Positions 33,631-44,650 of a DNA stretch of 64,000 nucleotides are shown here, piece by piece. The notes under the pieces are model-generated. The model worked only from the letters and a program-made list of their open reading frames with translations. It had not been told where the DNA came from and ran no database searches. The position numbers were made by a program, and so were the translations under genes. The DNA is from Ambrosia x helenae (Eukaryota > Streptophyta > Magnoliopsida > Asterales > Asteraceae). The stretch spans positions 73,286,593 through 73,350,592 of the forward strand of contig CM061227.1 of NCBI GenBank assembly GCA_030844895.1, read 5' to 3'. Every line of letters begins with the position of its first letter. The first letter of the stretch is position 1.

Positions 33631-33806
33631 GTTTTTTTTTTTTGCTATTTTTACAACAGAACAGGGGTGGGCTGCTGGTATGGGCCGGCTTTTGGGCTCT
33701 TGGTGGGCCGTTTGGGCTGGCTATACTTGGATTGGGCTTAGGTGGGGAAAAAAGGAAGAAGGGATATTGGGTTTTGAGTTTGTTTTTAAAAAAGAATGTT
33801 GGTATT

Positions 33807-33870
33807 ATTTTTATTATGATTATTATTATTATTATACTTATATATATATACATATATATATATATATAAG
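33807..33870. repeat. TTA/TA microsatellite in E4
   Basis: Runs of ATTATT followed by TATATATA near the outer end of the solo LTR. Simple repeat only. Confidence 0.7.
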
Positions 33871-33965
33871 TTGTGTGGTCGAAAAATAAAACTTAGGCAC
33901 ATTATGAATGATAAAAAAATATAATATACGTATTAGAATTTGAAAATTTGCGATGTTACACCAGC

Positions 33966-34449
33966 TACTTAACAGCAAACCCCACCATTTGAATGATGTC
34001 TACCTATTTAAATTCTATGTATTGACACTTTTTGATTCAAATAATAAATTCGAGTATTATCATAACATCTGAGTGCATGCTTGTTTGAATGTGAACTAAT
34101 TGCTATATCTAAAATCATACTTGCTTACTTATAAAACAATTAGTTGACTACCAAACAACCTACTTAACGATTGGTAGAGGTCATCATGTCTTTCCAACAG
34201 TCGGGAGAGGCCCTACCACCTACTCAACGACTGGTGGAGACTATCGAACCTGCTCAACAATCGTTAGAGTCATAAAAGGACACAAAACCCTAATGTAAGG
34301 TAAATTGGTAATTACGGCCCGGAACGTAATCATGAATTTACAGGTACGTTAAGGTAGTGAGGAATTTTATCAAGGTTTTCGGTAGTCGACCAATTGTAAA
34401 CCTGGTGTTTTTCTTTAACTCGGACGAAGTTCCTAAAAGTAGGGGAGAC
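33966..34449 (+). other. E2 3' non-coding interior with purine tract
   Basis: In place of pol there are about 480 bases without an ORF. They include four imperfect units of about 30 bases near 34159, 34190, 34218 and 34248, built on CCTACTCAACGA-CTGGTGGAG, and end in the purine tract AAAGTAGGGGAGAC (to 34449). This confirms that E2 is a gag-only element. Confidence 0.7.
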
Positions 34450-37400
34450 TGTAACATTTCGCATTTAATAATTGAAACGTTACGTATAATTGGATAAAAA
34501 CGTCAAGTTATATTATTATTATTCGCATTTTATTATTTTTTTTTGTGGCATTTTTGGAACCCTAAAACTATAATATGTATATATGATACACATATATAAA
34601 CTAGATAATTATCAAAAATAATTTGCTTGGGCCGGGACTCGAACCCGCGCCCAAGCCGGTCCATATATACACAACAACTTAACCAGCTGATCTACACGAG
34701 TATCTTGTTTCCATTTCCAGCTTGATTTATACTTAACACGACCCTGACACTTCACAGTTGACTTGGGAAGTCAACTGTGACAGTTAGCGACCATAGTTAA
34801 CCATCATAAACGCGTAATTGATCCATGAAAGGAATGATTTCATGATTATCGGCCATCTACGAGTCAATACACAATCAAATGCCGTGTAAATCATTCCAAT
34901 TATGCTTTAATACACTTCACGCATTAACATCAAGGTCAAACCTTCCAATTCATCAATCAGACCATTACCCTATAAATTGAACATCTCTGAACCTTCACAA
35001 CTCGCCACTCAATCTCTCTCAACCTCCAATTTCTATTAACTAACCTCTGTTCTTGGATTCCTGTTCGTATTTTGACCCGAGCTTTGACCGATCGTGCGAG
35101 TTCACAAAGTGTTTGTAAGTCTAATTTTATTTGTGGGTTTCATTGATCGCCTACACACAACGTTTACCCCATGATTAATTGGGTTAACGTTGTGTATTTA
35201 ATCAATTGCAAATTCTAGGGTTCGAAGGCTTATAATTGGGGAAGAACATGATTTCTGTTATGATATTTATTTTTATTAAAACAAGAATCAACACAACCAC
35301 TGGTCTGGACCAAGTGGTTGTGTCTTGTGCCACCCACCTAAGCCACGCGGTTTCGAGTCCCGGCTGTGGCACATTCTTTTTGCCTTAATTCTTTTTTTTT
35401 TTCAAACAAATCAAATAAATTATATATAATACTTATAATTTTATAAATTCGTTTTAAATTATTAAAACTCTTTTATTAATTCTACACAAAAATATTTTAA
35501 GTAAATCTGATGAAAAAGTTTCACTTACAATTTTTAGTTTTCAAAAATTTATTTATTAAATATATATAATAATTAAATCAAGTTTATTCTGTTATATTTA
35601 TAAAATTCCATTAAAATATCAAAACAAATTTATAAATTTCCACAAAAATTATTCTGAATTTATATAATGAAAAAGTTTCTGAAATGATTTTATTTCAGAA
35701 AAATCATTTAATTAATATTTTTAATCAATTTTTGTTAGTTTTAATCATAATTAAATCATAATAAATCCAATTTTTAATATTTTTGCACCAAAATTTTATA
35801 CAAATTATTTCTGAATATTTGGAACAGAAATATAATTTTTAAACTAATAATTCTTTAATTTTGGTATTTTAAATATTAAAGTTAAATTCTGACAATTTGT
35901 AATAAATAGATTTAATATTCTATTTTAAAGAAAATAATTTTATAAAAATTATTTTTATACTTTAAATCATTATTGTGACCATCTTAAATTCAAATTTTTG
36001 TAAGAAGATTTTTGTCTATTTATTTACTAAATTCTCTCAATTATCAAACATTTTTAATATTAATCAAACGAGCATTTATCCCCAATTTGAAGCCCTAGAA
36101 CATATACATTTGTAGACTAGATAGACTTAGACATATTTATTACCTTATTATAGGGTGATATTTGGCATTGTTTGGGCAACACACTTTTCAATTATCAGGA
36201 AATATAATATTTTGCTAAGGTGAGTTTTACATAGCCCCTTTTCTATTTATCACCATTTTTGGGGTGAAACATGTTACAACATCATTTATGCAATTCAATC
36301 ATCAATGTGTCTATGTGTTTTTCTATGTTGCATTATGTCTTGAACATGACTAGGGTAAGCACAATTCTAGCATAAACATTGATCAATCGACGGTATACAT
36401 TGATAGATCTATTGGACTGACAATCCCACCCGGATACGTGCCTCCTATAAAGGTAGCGTGGTGTTTGTTACTGCAATATAAACGAGTGAACCATGAGCGT
36501 ATGGATGTACCACAATACAACAGTCACAAGGGTTGATTATGCACTCGATTTACTTTAAAGAAAATAATTTGGCATTTTTCTAGAAAATAATTTTATAAAA
36601 ATTATTTTATACTTTAAACTCATTATTGTGACCATCTTAAATTCAAAATTTTTGTAAAAAGATTTTTGTCTATTTATTTACTAAATTCTCTCAATTATCA
36701 AACATTTTTAATATTAATCAAACGAGCATTTATCCCCAATTCGAAGCCCTAGAACATATACATTTGTAGACTAGATGGACTTAGACATATTTATTACCTA
36801 TTATAGGGTGATATTTGGCATTGTTTGGGCAACACACTTTTCAATTATCAGGAAATATAATATTTTGCTAAGGTGAGTTTTACATAGCCCCTTTTCTATT
36901 TATCACCATTTTTGGGGTGAAACATGTTACAACATCATTTATGCAATTCAATCATCAATGTGTCTATGTGTTTTTCTATGTTGCATTATGTCTTGAACAT
37001 GACTAGGGTAAGCACAATTCTAGCATAAACATTGATCAACCGACGGTATACATTGATAGATCTATTGGACTGACAATCCCACCCGGATACGTGCCTCCTA
37101 CAAAGGTAGCGTGGGTGTTTGTTACTGCAATATAAACGAGTGAACCATGAGCGTATGGGATGTACCAAATACAACAGTCACAAGGGTTGATTATGCACTC
37201 GATTTACTTCTAGTATGTTTTTCACATATGGACTAGATTTGCCATGACACATGAATTGCACAACAATTTTATTCGATTCTCAAAACCTATGTAATTCTCA
37301 CCAACTTTTGTTGACCCAAAATATTTTCAACTTAACATGTTTCAGGTTCTACTTGCTTAAAGATTTGAATTAATGCTTGAAGATGTGTGCATAGTTTTAT

Positions 37401-37543
37401 TCAATTTGATGTACGAATTCTTGTAGAACAATTGTATGTAATTTATTTAAATCATATAATGAAATTTATTATTTACCATGAGCTACTGAACAATCATCAA
37501 TACATGACATCCCGATGTTTCCGCCATCGGTTGGGGTGTTACA
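34450..37543 (+). mobile_element. E2 3' LTR (3094 bp, enlarged)
   Basis: Starts TGTAACATTTCGCA after the purine tract and ends GGGGTGTTACA before TAACT. It matches the 5' LTR but contains an internal tandem duplication of about 630-650 bases. Confidence 0.9.
35925..37208 (+). repeat. Tandem duplication inside the E2 3' LTR
   Basis: The block 35925-36554 (TTAAAGAAAATAATTTT to GCACTCGATTTACTT) is repeated at 36555-37208. A short filler (GGCATTTTTCTAG) stands near the junction. The 5' LTR has one copy, so the duplication arose after insertion. The two copies differ at several bases. Confidence 0.85.
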
Positions 37544-37548
37544 TAACT

Positions 37549-38533
37549 GTCCCGCTGGGGACCGGGTTAAGTATGCTACTGCGACATTCGAGGGGCCTGC
37601 ATTGTCGTGGTGGAATGTTACTACCCAGAACATGGGATTGGGGAGGCTATTGCTATGCGTTGGGCGGATTTTGTGCATCTGTTGAGGAGTGAGTACTGTC
37701 CAAGGGAGGAGGTACAGAAGTTGGAACATGAAGTCTGGAGTTACAAGATGGTCGGGTCCGAGATTGAAGAGTACACTGTGAGGAGGAACGAGCTGGCGGT
37801 GTTGTGCCCTGATTTGCACACACCCGAGTATAGGAGGATCGAGCACTATGTATCCGGGTTAGTGCCGGAGATTGCTGGATTGGTGGCTGCTGGGAATTTT
37901 CCCACTCTTGCTGAAGTTGTTCGATCAGCTCATCGGATGACTAACCTGAAGGTGGCAGAAGGTGTTTTGCCTCCTAAGGGTAACTGCTGTGAAGGTTTCT
38001 GAAGGGAACAAGAGGAAGTGGGATAATGTGGAAGAGTGCCGTGCCAGCGCCATCTCAGCCGGCGAAGAAGTTTGAGTCGACTGGTCTTCTTCAGGGCAGA
38101 AGTCAGGAGGGTATGTTGGGAAGCATCCCAAGTGCACAAGTGTGGTTATCACCATTCTGGGAATTGTGATCGGCTCGCTGTCATCGGTGCCATCAGTTGG
38201 GGCATCATGCTAAGGATTGCAGGGTGACACTTACCTCAACTCAGACTCCTGCTGTTACACCTACTCCTGCTGCTCAGGGACTCCAGGAAAGCAGGGGTGC
38301 TATAACTGTGGTGACACGGGACACTTCAAGCGTGAATGTCCTAAGCTGAAGCAGGGTGATAATGGGACAGACGGGAACGGTAACGGGAACAACGGGGCGG
38401 AGGCAGGACTGCACGTGCTTTCGTCATTGGATCTGCACAGGCTAGGCAGGATCCAGACACAGTTACCGGTACGTTCCTTCTTAATGATCGCTATGTTTCT
38501 GTCTTGTTTGATTCTAGTGCCGATAAGAGTTTC
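37549..38533 (+). pseudogene. gag: E1 gag copy a, 3' part (after E2)
   Basis: Resumes the gag cut at 10073 with CPAGDRVKYATATFEG, then AIAMRWADFVHLLRSEYCP and the helical capsid C-terminus. Several single-base indels break the frame (for example a lost G near 37640). Zinc knuckles are recognisable in mixed frames, the last as CYNCGDTGHFKREC near 38300. The protease start (VLFDS with a Ser-Ala where Gly-Ala is usual) is reached, then the sequence jumps into an LTR at about 38534. Confidence 0.75.
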
Positions 38534-39324
38534 ATCAAGGCTTGGCACTTTACTATTTACTAAAGAATGCAATCTAAGGTGAGTTCACGACCCCACTTTT
38601 ATAGCTTTAACTTTTGCGGGAGAAAACATGCGCTAAACTATTTTGGTAACATATGTCATACTATAGTTATAACTTGCATTGCTATACGATCTTTTAAAGT
38701 CCGGGGGAAAACCATGAATGTGCGGGAGGCACAACGGGGGAAGTGTGGATAGATCTATTGGGCGTGACCTGCCCCACTCGTCGGCTTGGAGGGCCGTGCG
38801 GGTGCATAATGTCTCGAACTGGTAACATTGGTATCATGCTGAACATTCGGCTGAACATTGCTAAACGTGTCTAGTAATGGTTTTCCAATCGTAGTAGTAA
38901 TAAGACATACGCCTAGCTAGCCTACCTGGTAACATTGGTATAGTATGGACATGGTAACGCTTTGGTAACTATTTTGGTAACATATTGAACAAACCTGTGA
39001 ACTCACCAGCATTATATATGTTGACGTCTTTTTGGCATGTGTTTCTCAGGTCGCTAAGGTAGCATCGGTTGGACTAGGCGCACGGGTCTGCATTGGCGTC
39101 TAGGCTTAGTGGCATATTTTAAATAAGTGTCTTGAAAATTTTGGAACACAGTTTGTAATTGATTAAATCTTTAAAATGCTTCCGCTATATTTTAATGGTT
39201 TGATAACCAAGTTTTGAGTTTACGTATTTCATATAGAGTTGTTTATTGTGACCGTTGACTTGGATCCTGGTTTGTCATGCGCCTCGCGGTAAAACTCCGC
39301 AAGTGGAAATTTGAGGGTGTGACA
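38534..39324 (+). mobile_element. E1 truncated LTR 1 (3' third only)
   Basis: Corresponds to the last roughly 750 bases of the LTR (8385-9135 of LTR-a), joined to the protease start at a shared ATCAAGG. About 1.74 kb of 5' LTR, all of pol and the purine tract are missing. The same junction occurs at 49150. Confidence 0.85.
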
Positions 39325-39851
39325 GATTGGTATCAGAGCCAATGGTTATAGTGAACTAGGACTACATGTAGAGTCTGGTCTATAGCCGAGTCGCACACAC
39401 TAGACGATCACATACTTTGAGCCTATTAGTGGGATACGTATTAACTTTGTCGGGGTATCTTTACATCATCATCACACTTCTTTGTTACATCATCCGCTTT
39501 TATTTGGGTTCTTACCTACTCTTGTCTTCTTCTTCGGGATTGAAGAAGAAGAGGCTGATTTGTTGACTCTTGCACACACATACTTTCTTAACTTGCACCT
39601 ATCGTAACACGTTACTAGCGACGATATTCGGTGATTGGAGTCTGGACCTAGGAGTGCATTTGGAGGACCATGTAGAGCAGTTTATCATTTCGGGTGCACA
39701 CGAAATAATAAACTGAAATGCATGAAAATCCCGGTGGACTTTGAGTTTAGGTGTACAGTCCTGAATTTGTCCCTAAGTTAACTCTTGTAAATTTATAGTG
39801 GTTGACACTAGAGGTGAATCTGAATCCCTCGATTTCTTTATTTGTTAGATC
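39325..39851 (+). other. E1 primer site and leader, second copy
   Basis: TGGTATCAGAGCCA at 39328-39341 and a leader closely matching 9153-9663. It shows that the truncated LTR upstream is positioned as if it were a 5' LTR for gag-b. Confidence 0.85.
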
Positions 39852-41145
39852 ATGTCTGGTGCTCGTGGTGGTGGACGTCGCGGTGGCGGCGGTGGCCGTG
39901 CTGGGGGCAGTGGTCGTGGTAACATCAACATGACCCAAGCTGAACTGAATAACTTGTTACAGCAGCAAGTGAACATGGCTATGGCTAATTTCCAGGCTGG
40001 GATTAATGCCATGGGTGGTGAGTTGATTTCTGTCGACTTTGCCTCATTCTTGGGTGTCATGTTCTTTCGTTTGTATTTTATTCGTGTATCGTGTTTCAGG
40101 TATCGCTGTCAATCCACCTCCATCTCAGTGCTCTTACAAGAAGTTTCGGGACTGTCAGCCCCATAACTTCGCTGGGACTGAGGGAGCAGTGGGACTGCTC
40201 CGATGGCTGGAGAAGGTAGAATCTGTGTTTGTCATGTGTAACTGTCCCGCTGGGGACCGGGTTAAGTATGCTACTGCGACATTCGAGGGGCCTGCATTGT
40301 CGTGGTGGAATGCTACTGCCCAGAACATGGGATTGGGGGAGGCTATTGCTATGCCTTTGGTAGATTTTGTGCATCTGTTGAGGAGTGAGTACTGTCCGAG
40401 GGAGGAGGTACAGAAGTTGTTACATGAAGTCTGGAGTTACAAGATGGTCGGGTCCAAGATTGAAGAGTACACTATGAGGAGGAATGACCTGGAGGTGTTG
40501 TGCCCTGATTTGCACACACCAGAGTATAGGATGATCGAGCACTATGTATCCGGGTTAGTGCCGGAGATTGCTGGATTGGTGGCTGATGGGAATCTTCCCA
40601 CTCTTGCTGAAGTTGTTCGATCAGCTCATCGGATGACTAACCTGAAGGTGGCAGAAGGTGTTTTGCCTCCTAAGGGTGCTGCTGTGAAGGTTTCTGAAGG
40701 GAACAAGAGGAAGTGGGATAATGTGGGAAAGAGTGCCATGCCAGCGCCATCTCAGCCGGCGAAGAAGTTTGATTCGACTGGGTCTTCTTCAGGGCAGAAG
40801 TCGGGAGGGTATGTTGGGAAGCATCCCAAGTGCAACAAGTGTGGTTATCACCATTCTGGGAATTGTGATCGGGCTCGCTGTCATCGGTGCCATCAGTTGG
40901 GGCATCATGCTAAGGATTGCAGGGTGACACTTACCTCAACTCAAACTCCTGTTGCTACTCCTACTCCTGCTGCTCAGGGGACTCCAGGAAAGCAGGGGTG
41001 CTATAATTGTGGTGACACAGGACACTTCAAGCGTGAATGTCCTAAGCTGAAGCAGGGTGATAATGGGAGGGCGGGAACGGTAACGGGAACAACGGGGCGG
41101 AGGCAGGACTGCACGTGCTTTCGTCATTGGATCTGCAGTGGCTAG
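39852..41145 (+). pseudogene. gag: E1 gag copy b, best preserved, with 82-base intron-like segment
   Basis: The ATG at 39852 opens a Gly/Arg-rich head. A GTGAGT...TTTCAG segment of 82 bases (40018-40099) shifts the frame; its removal joins the head to the long capsid frame, which then stays open to 41145. The capsid part includes HNFAGTEGAVGLLRWLEKVE, ALSWWNATAQN and YCPREEVQKLLHEVW. Three Cys/His boxes follow: CNKCGYHHSGNC, CHRCHQLGHHAKDC and CYNCGDTGHFKREC, the last two with perfect C-x2-C-x4-H-x4-C spacing. A one-base loss near 41070 (GGGAGGGCGGG) shifts the frame before protease. This copy differs from gag a and c at shared sites (for example KIEEYTMRRND against EIEEYTVRRNE). Confidence 0.85.
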
Positions 41146-41149
41146 GCAG

Positions 41150-41562
41150 GATCCAGACACAGTTACCGGTACGTTCCTTCTTAATGATCGCTATGTTTCT
41201 GTCTTGTTTGATTCTGGTGCTGATAAGAGTTTTCGTATCTATGGACATTAGTCAATTGCTAGATATAGTACCCACACACTTTAGAGGCTAAGTACTTAAT
41301 AGAATTGGCTGATGGTAAGAAAATCGAAGCAACACACACCCTTAGGGAATGTCGCTTGGAACTGTCGGGTTTGTCTTTCCCCATTGACCTTATGCCGGTA
41401 CCCCTGGGTAGTTTTGATGTCGTTGTCGGCATGGATTGGTTATCGTTGTATCGTGCGGAGATCGTTTGTTTTCGATAAGATTATTCGGATCCCTCCCCTG
41501 ATGGAGAGACTCTTTCGGTTCATGGCGAGAAAAGCGGTGCTCTGCTGAGTATCATTTCTAGC
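41150..41562 (+). pseudogene. pol: E1 aspartic protease, broken
   Basis: VLFDSGADKSF gives the active-site Asp-Ser-Gly. VVGMDWLSLYRAEIV marks the C-terminal end. At least two indels lie between (near 41235 and 41285). It is followed by the linker to reverse transcriptase (SIISSMKARKYLRKG). Confidence 0.75.
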
Positions 41563-42890
41563 ATGAAAGCCCGTAAGTACCTTCGGAAGGGTTGTTCGGC
41601 CATTCTGGCACTTGTTAACGTTTCGACTGACGATGAGAAGAAGATCGAGGATATTCCGGTGGTTCGTGATTTTCCCGATGTGTTTCCTGATGATTTACCT
41701 GGTCTTCCTCCCCATCGTCAGGTTGAGTTTGGTATTGATCTTACTCCGGGTGCAGCTCCTATTACCCGGGCTCCGTATCGTCTTGCACCTCCCGAGATGC
41801 AAGAGTCGTCCAACCAGTTGCAGGAACTCTTGGAAAAGGGTTTCATCCGACCGAGTTCTTCCCCTTGGGGAGCTCCTATTTTGTTTGTGAAGAAGAAGGA
41901 CGAAAGTCTTCGCATGTGTATTGATTATCGTGAGCTGAACAAAGTGACCATCAAGAATCGTTATCCTCTCCCTCGCATTGATGATCTCTTTGACCAGCTC
42001 CAGGGCTCTAGTTACTACTCGAAGATTGATTTGCGGTCCGGTTATCACCAGTTGCGCGTCCAGGAAGCTGACATTCAGAAGACTGTTTTCGCACTCGTTA
42101 TGGCCATTTTGAGTTCTTGGTCATGCCTTTTGGTCTCACTAACGCTCTGGCGGTGTTCATGGACTTGATGAACCGCGTTTGCAAGCCTTACCTTGATAAG
42201 TTTGTCATCGTGTTTATTGACGATATTCTGGTTTATTCTAAGAACAAGACGGATCATGAGGAACACTTACGGTTGGTCCTGGAACTTTTGAGACAAGAGC
42301 AGTTGTATGCTAAGTTCTTAAAGTGTGATTTTTGGTTACGTGAAGTTTAATTCCTAGGGCATGTGGTTAATGAACTGGGAATTCATGTCGATCCAGCTAA
42401 GATCGAAGCTATTAAAGACTGGGAAGCGCCAAGACGCCATCTGAGGTGCGGCAATTCCTAGGTCTTGTGGGCTACTATCATCGTTTCATTGAGGGATTTT
42501 CGAAGATCGCTCAAACCCCTCACCACTCTTACCCAGAAAGACTGAAAGTTTGACTGGGGTGAACCACAGGAATCAGCATTTCAGATGCTGAAGCTTAAAC
42601 TTTGTTCTGCACCTATCTTATCTTTACCTGAGGGTACGGATGACTTCGTTGTGTACTGTGACGCTTCTATTCGTGGTCTCGGTTGTGTGTTGATGCAAAG
42701 CGGGAAGGTTATTGCCTATGCTTCTCGACAACTCAAGGTTCATGAGAAGAACTACACTACTCATGACTTGGAATTGGGTGCAGTGATCTTTGCGTTGAAA
42801 ATCTGGAGACATTACTTGTACGGTACCAAGTGTGAAGTATACACCGATCACAAGAGTCTTCAACATATTTTTGACCAAAGGTGTTAAACA
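41563..42890 (+). pseudogene. pol: E1 reverse transcriptase and RNase H, frameshifted
   Basis: Open to about 42085 through CIDYRELNKVTIKNRYPLP and YSKIDLRSGYHQLRV. A frameshift follows, then LVMPFGLTNA and FIDDILVYS (catalytic Asp pair) in another frame to a TAA at 42348, where the related E3 protein has a residue before FLGHVV. RNase H (FVVYCDASIRGLGCVLMQ, HDLELGAVIFALKIW, YTDHKSLQHIFDQ) is open from 42585. All modules are present but no single frame spans them, so the copy is dead. It supplied the comparison for the stops in E3. Confidence 0.85.
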
Positions 42891-44513
42891 TGCGGTAGCG
42901 TCGCTGGGTTGAACTCCTGAACGACTATGATTGTGCTATCAAATACCATCCTGGCAAGGCGAACGTTGTGGCGGACGCCTTGAGCAGGAAGGAGTCTGTG
43001 AATCCTCATCGTGTTCGAGCCTTACAGCTCACCATTCATTCCTCATTGCCTGACCGAATCCGTTCGGCACAGTTGGAAGCTTTGAGGAGGAGAACCTTAA
43101 AGCTGAAACTATGCACAGTGCTGACAAGCATCTTGAACTCAGGACCGATGGCTTACACTATTTTGCGGGACGTGTTTGGGTTCCCTTGTTCGGGGGATTA
43201 CGCGAGCTTGTCTTGGATGAAGCTCACAAATCCCGGTATTCTATTCACCCTGGCTCCGATAAGATGTATCAGGATTTGAAGATACTTTATTGGTGGCCAA
43301 ACATGAAGGCTGATATAGCTTCTTATGTCAGCAAATGCTTGACTTGTGCTAAAGTCAAGGTGGAGTATCAGAGGCCGTCTGGTCTCCTGCAACAACCAGA
43401 GGTTCCAGAATGGAAGTGGGAGCGAATCACGATGGATTTTGTCACCAAGTTACCAAGGTCACCAAGTGGTTATGATATGATTTGGGTGATTGTTGACAGG
43501 TTGACAAAATCGGCACGTTTCATACCTATTAAGGAAACTGATGGACTCGAGCGGTTGGCTCGACTTTACCTTAAGGAGGTGGTTTGCTCGGCACGGGGTG
43601 CCTGTTTCTATTATTTCTGATCGTGATTCTCGTTTTGCTTCGCGTTTCTGGAAGGCTCTGCACAAGGCTTTGGGTACTCAGTTGGATATGAGTACGGCTT
43701 ATCATCCGCAAACTGATGGACAGAGTGAGCGGACGATTCAAACCTTGGAAGACATGCTCCGGGCATGTGTTATCGATTTTGGCAAAAGCTGGGAGATCCA
43801 CCTACCATTGGTAGAGTTCTCCTACAACAACAGCTATCACTCTAGTATCAAGGCAGCTCCGTTCGAGCTCTCTACGGACGGAAATGTCGATCACCTCTTT
43901 GTTTGGCCGAGGTGGGCGAGAGCCAACTCACTGGTCCGGAACTTGTGTACGAAACTTCAGAGAAAATCGTACAAATTCGTAACCGTTTGGCTACTGCGCG
44001 GGGATTGTCAGAAGAGCTATGCCGATCGCCGTCGCAAACCTTTGGAGTTCCAGGTTGGGACAAGGTACTTCTGAAAGTTTCACCATGGAAAGGCGTCATA
44101 CGCTTTGGAAAGCGTGGCAAGCTCAACCCTCGTTATGTCGGACCGTTCGCAATCCTGGAACGGATTGGACCGGTGGCATACAGACTTGACTTACCGCGGA
44201 GCTCGGTAGTGTTCACAACGTCTTCCATGTGTCTAACTTAAAGAAGTGTTTGGCTGATGAATCTCTCATTGTACCACTGGAAGAGATCAAGGTTGATGAT
44301 CGTTTTCGCATTGTGGAGGAACCTGTCGAGATCCTCGACTACAAGATTCGTAGCCTTCGTCGGAGTAAAATCCGCATCGTCAAAGTTCGTTGGAACTCGA
44401 ATCGTGGACCGGAGTTCACGTGGGAACGGGAGGATCAGATGAAAGCTAAACATCCTCATCTTTTTCCGAAACACGCATTCGAATCTAGGCATGTTACTTC
44501 TGAAGCGGAATGA
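42891..44513 (+). pseudogene. pol: E1 integrase with chromodomain, frameshifted
   Basis: The zinc region (EAHKSRYSIHPGSDKMYQ... CLTC) and catalytic blocks ITMDFVTKLP, IISDRDSRF and HPQTDGQSERTIQ are seen across frames 43111-43620 and 43541-44074. A frameshift in KEVVCSARGA separates the first and second catalytic Asp. The tail from 44229 has NLKKCLADESL and a chromodomain-like block (FRIVEEPVEIL, IVKVRWNSNRGPEFTWERE), ending at 44513. The family matches E3 and E6. Confidence 0.85.
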
Positions 44514-44537
44514 ATCTCGGGTCGAGATTCCTTTCAA

Positions 44538-44650
44538 TGTGGGGATGATGTGACATCCGGTAAATTTTCTTTTCGTTTCATTCTTTTAGTCTCTTTCATT
44601 TTGGGCTTTGCCCAATTTTCGGGACGAAAATTTTTTCAACGTGGGGATGA
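44538..44650 (+). other. Duplicated polypurine tract of E1
   Basis: GTGGGGATGATGTGACATCCGG at about 44538 (first 11 bases purine-rich) is echoed by GTGGGGATGA at 44641-44650 directly before the LTR start TGTGACACCCGG. The copies are about 102 bases apart. The upstream one even has a mock LTR start. Other elements here show the same pair. Confidence 0.7.

Larger units (their letters stand above)
31371..33960 (-). mobile_element. E4: solo LTR, inverted, related to the E2 LTR
   Basis: The plus strand opens TGTAACACCCCC and closes GATGTTACA, with CCAGC on both sides (31366-31370 and 33961-33965). On the minus strand its last two thirds follow the E2 LTR closely, while the first third differs in sequence but keeps a tRNA-like module and TTGAC/GTCAA words. 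There is no internal region, so a full element inserted and then lost its interior by LTR-LTR recombination. The 2590 bases hold no gene. Confidence 0.85.
10074..37543 (+). mobile_element. E2: gag-only LTR retrotransposon (TR-GAG-like), host of E3 and E4
   Basis: LTRs at 10074-12514 and 34450-37543 start TGTAACATTTCGC and end GGGGTGTTACA. TAACT flanks both ends (10069-10073 and 37544-37548), splitting the E1 gag. A tRNA-iMet primer site follows the 5' LTR and a purine tract precedes the 3' LTR. Once E3 and E4 are subtracted, the interior is only about 2 kb. It encodes a gag with two zinc knuckles and then about 0.5 kb of non-coding sequence. There is no protease, reverse transcriptase or integrase, so it must have moved with enzymes supplied in trans. 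Confidence 0.85.
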
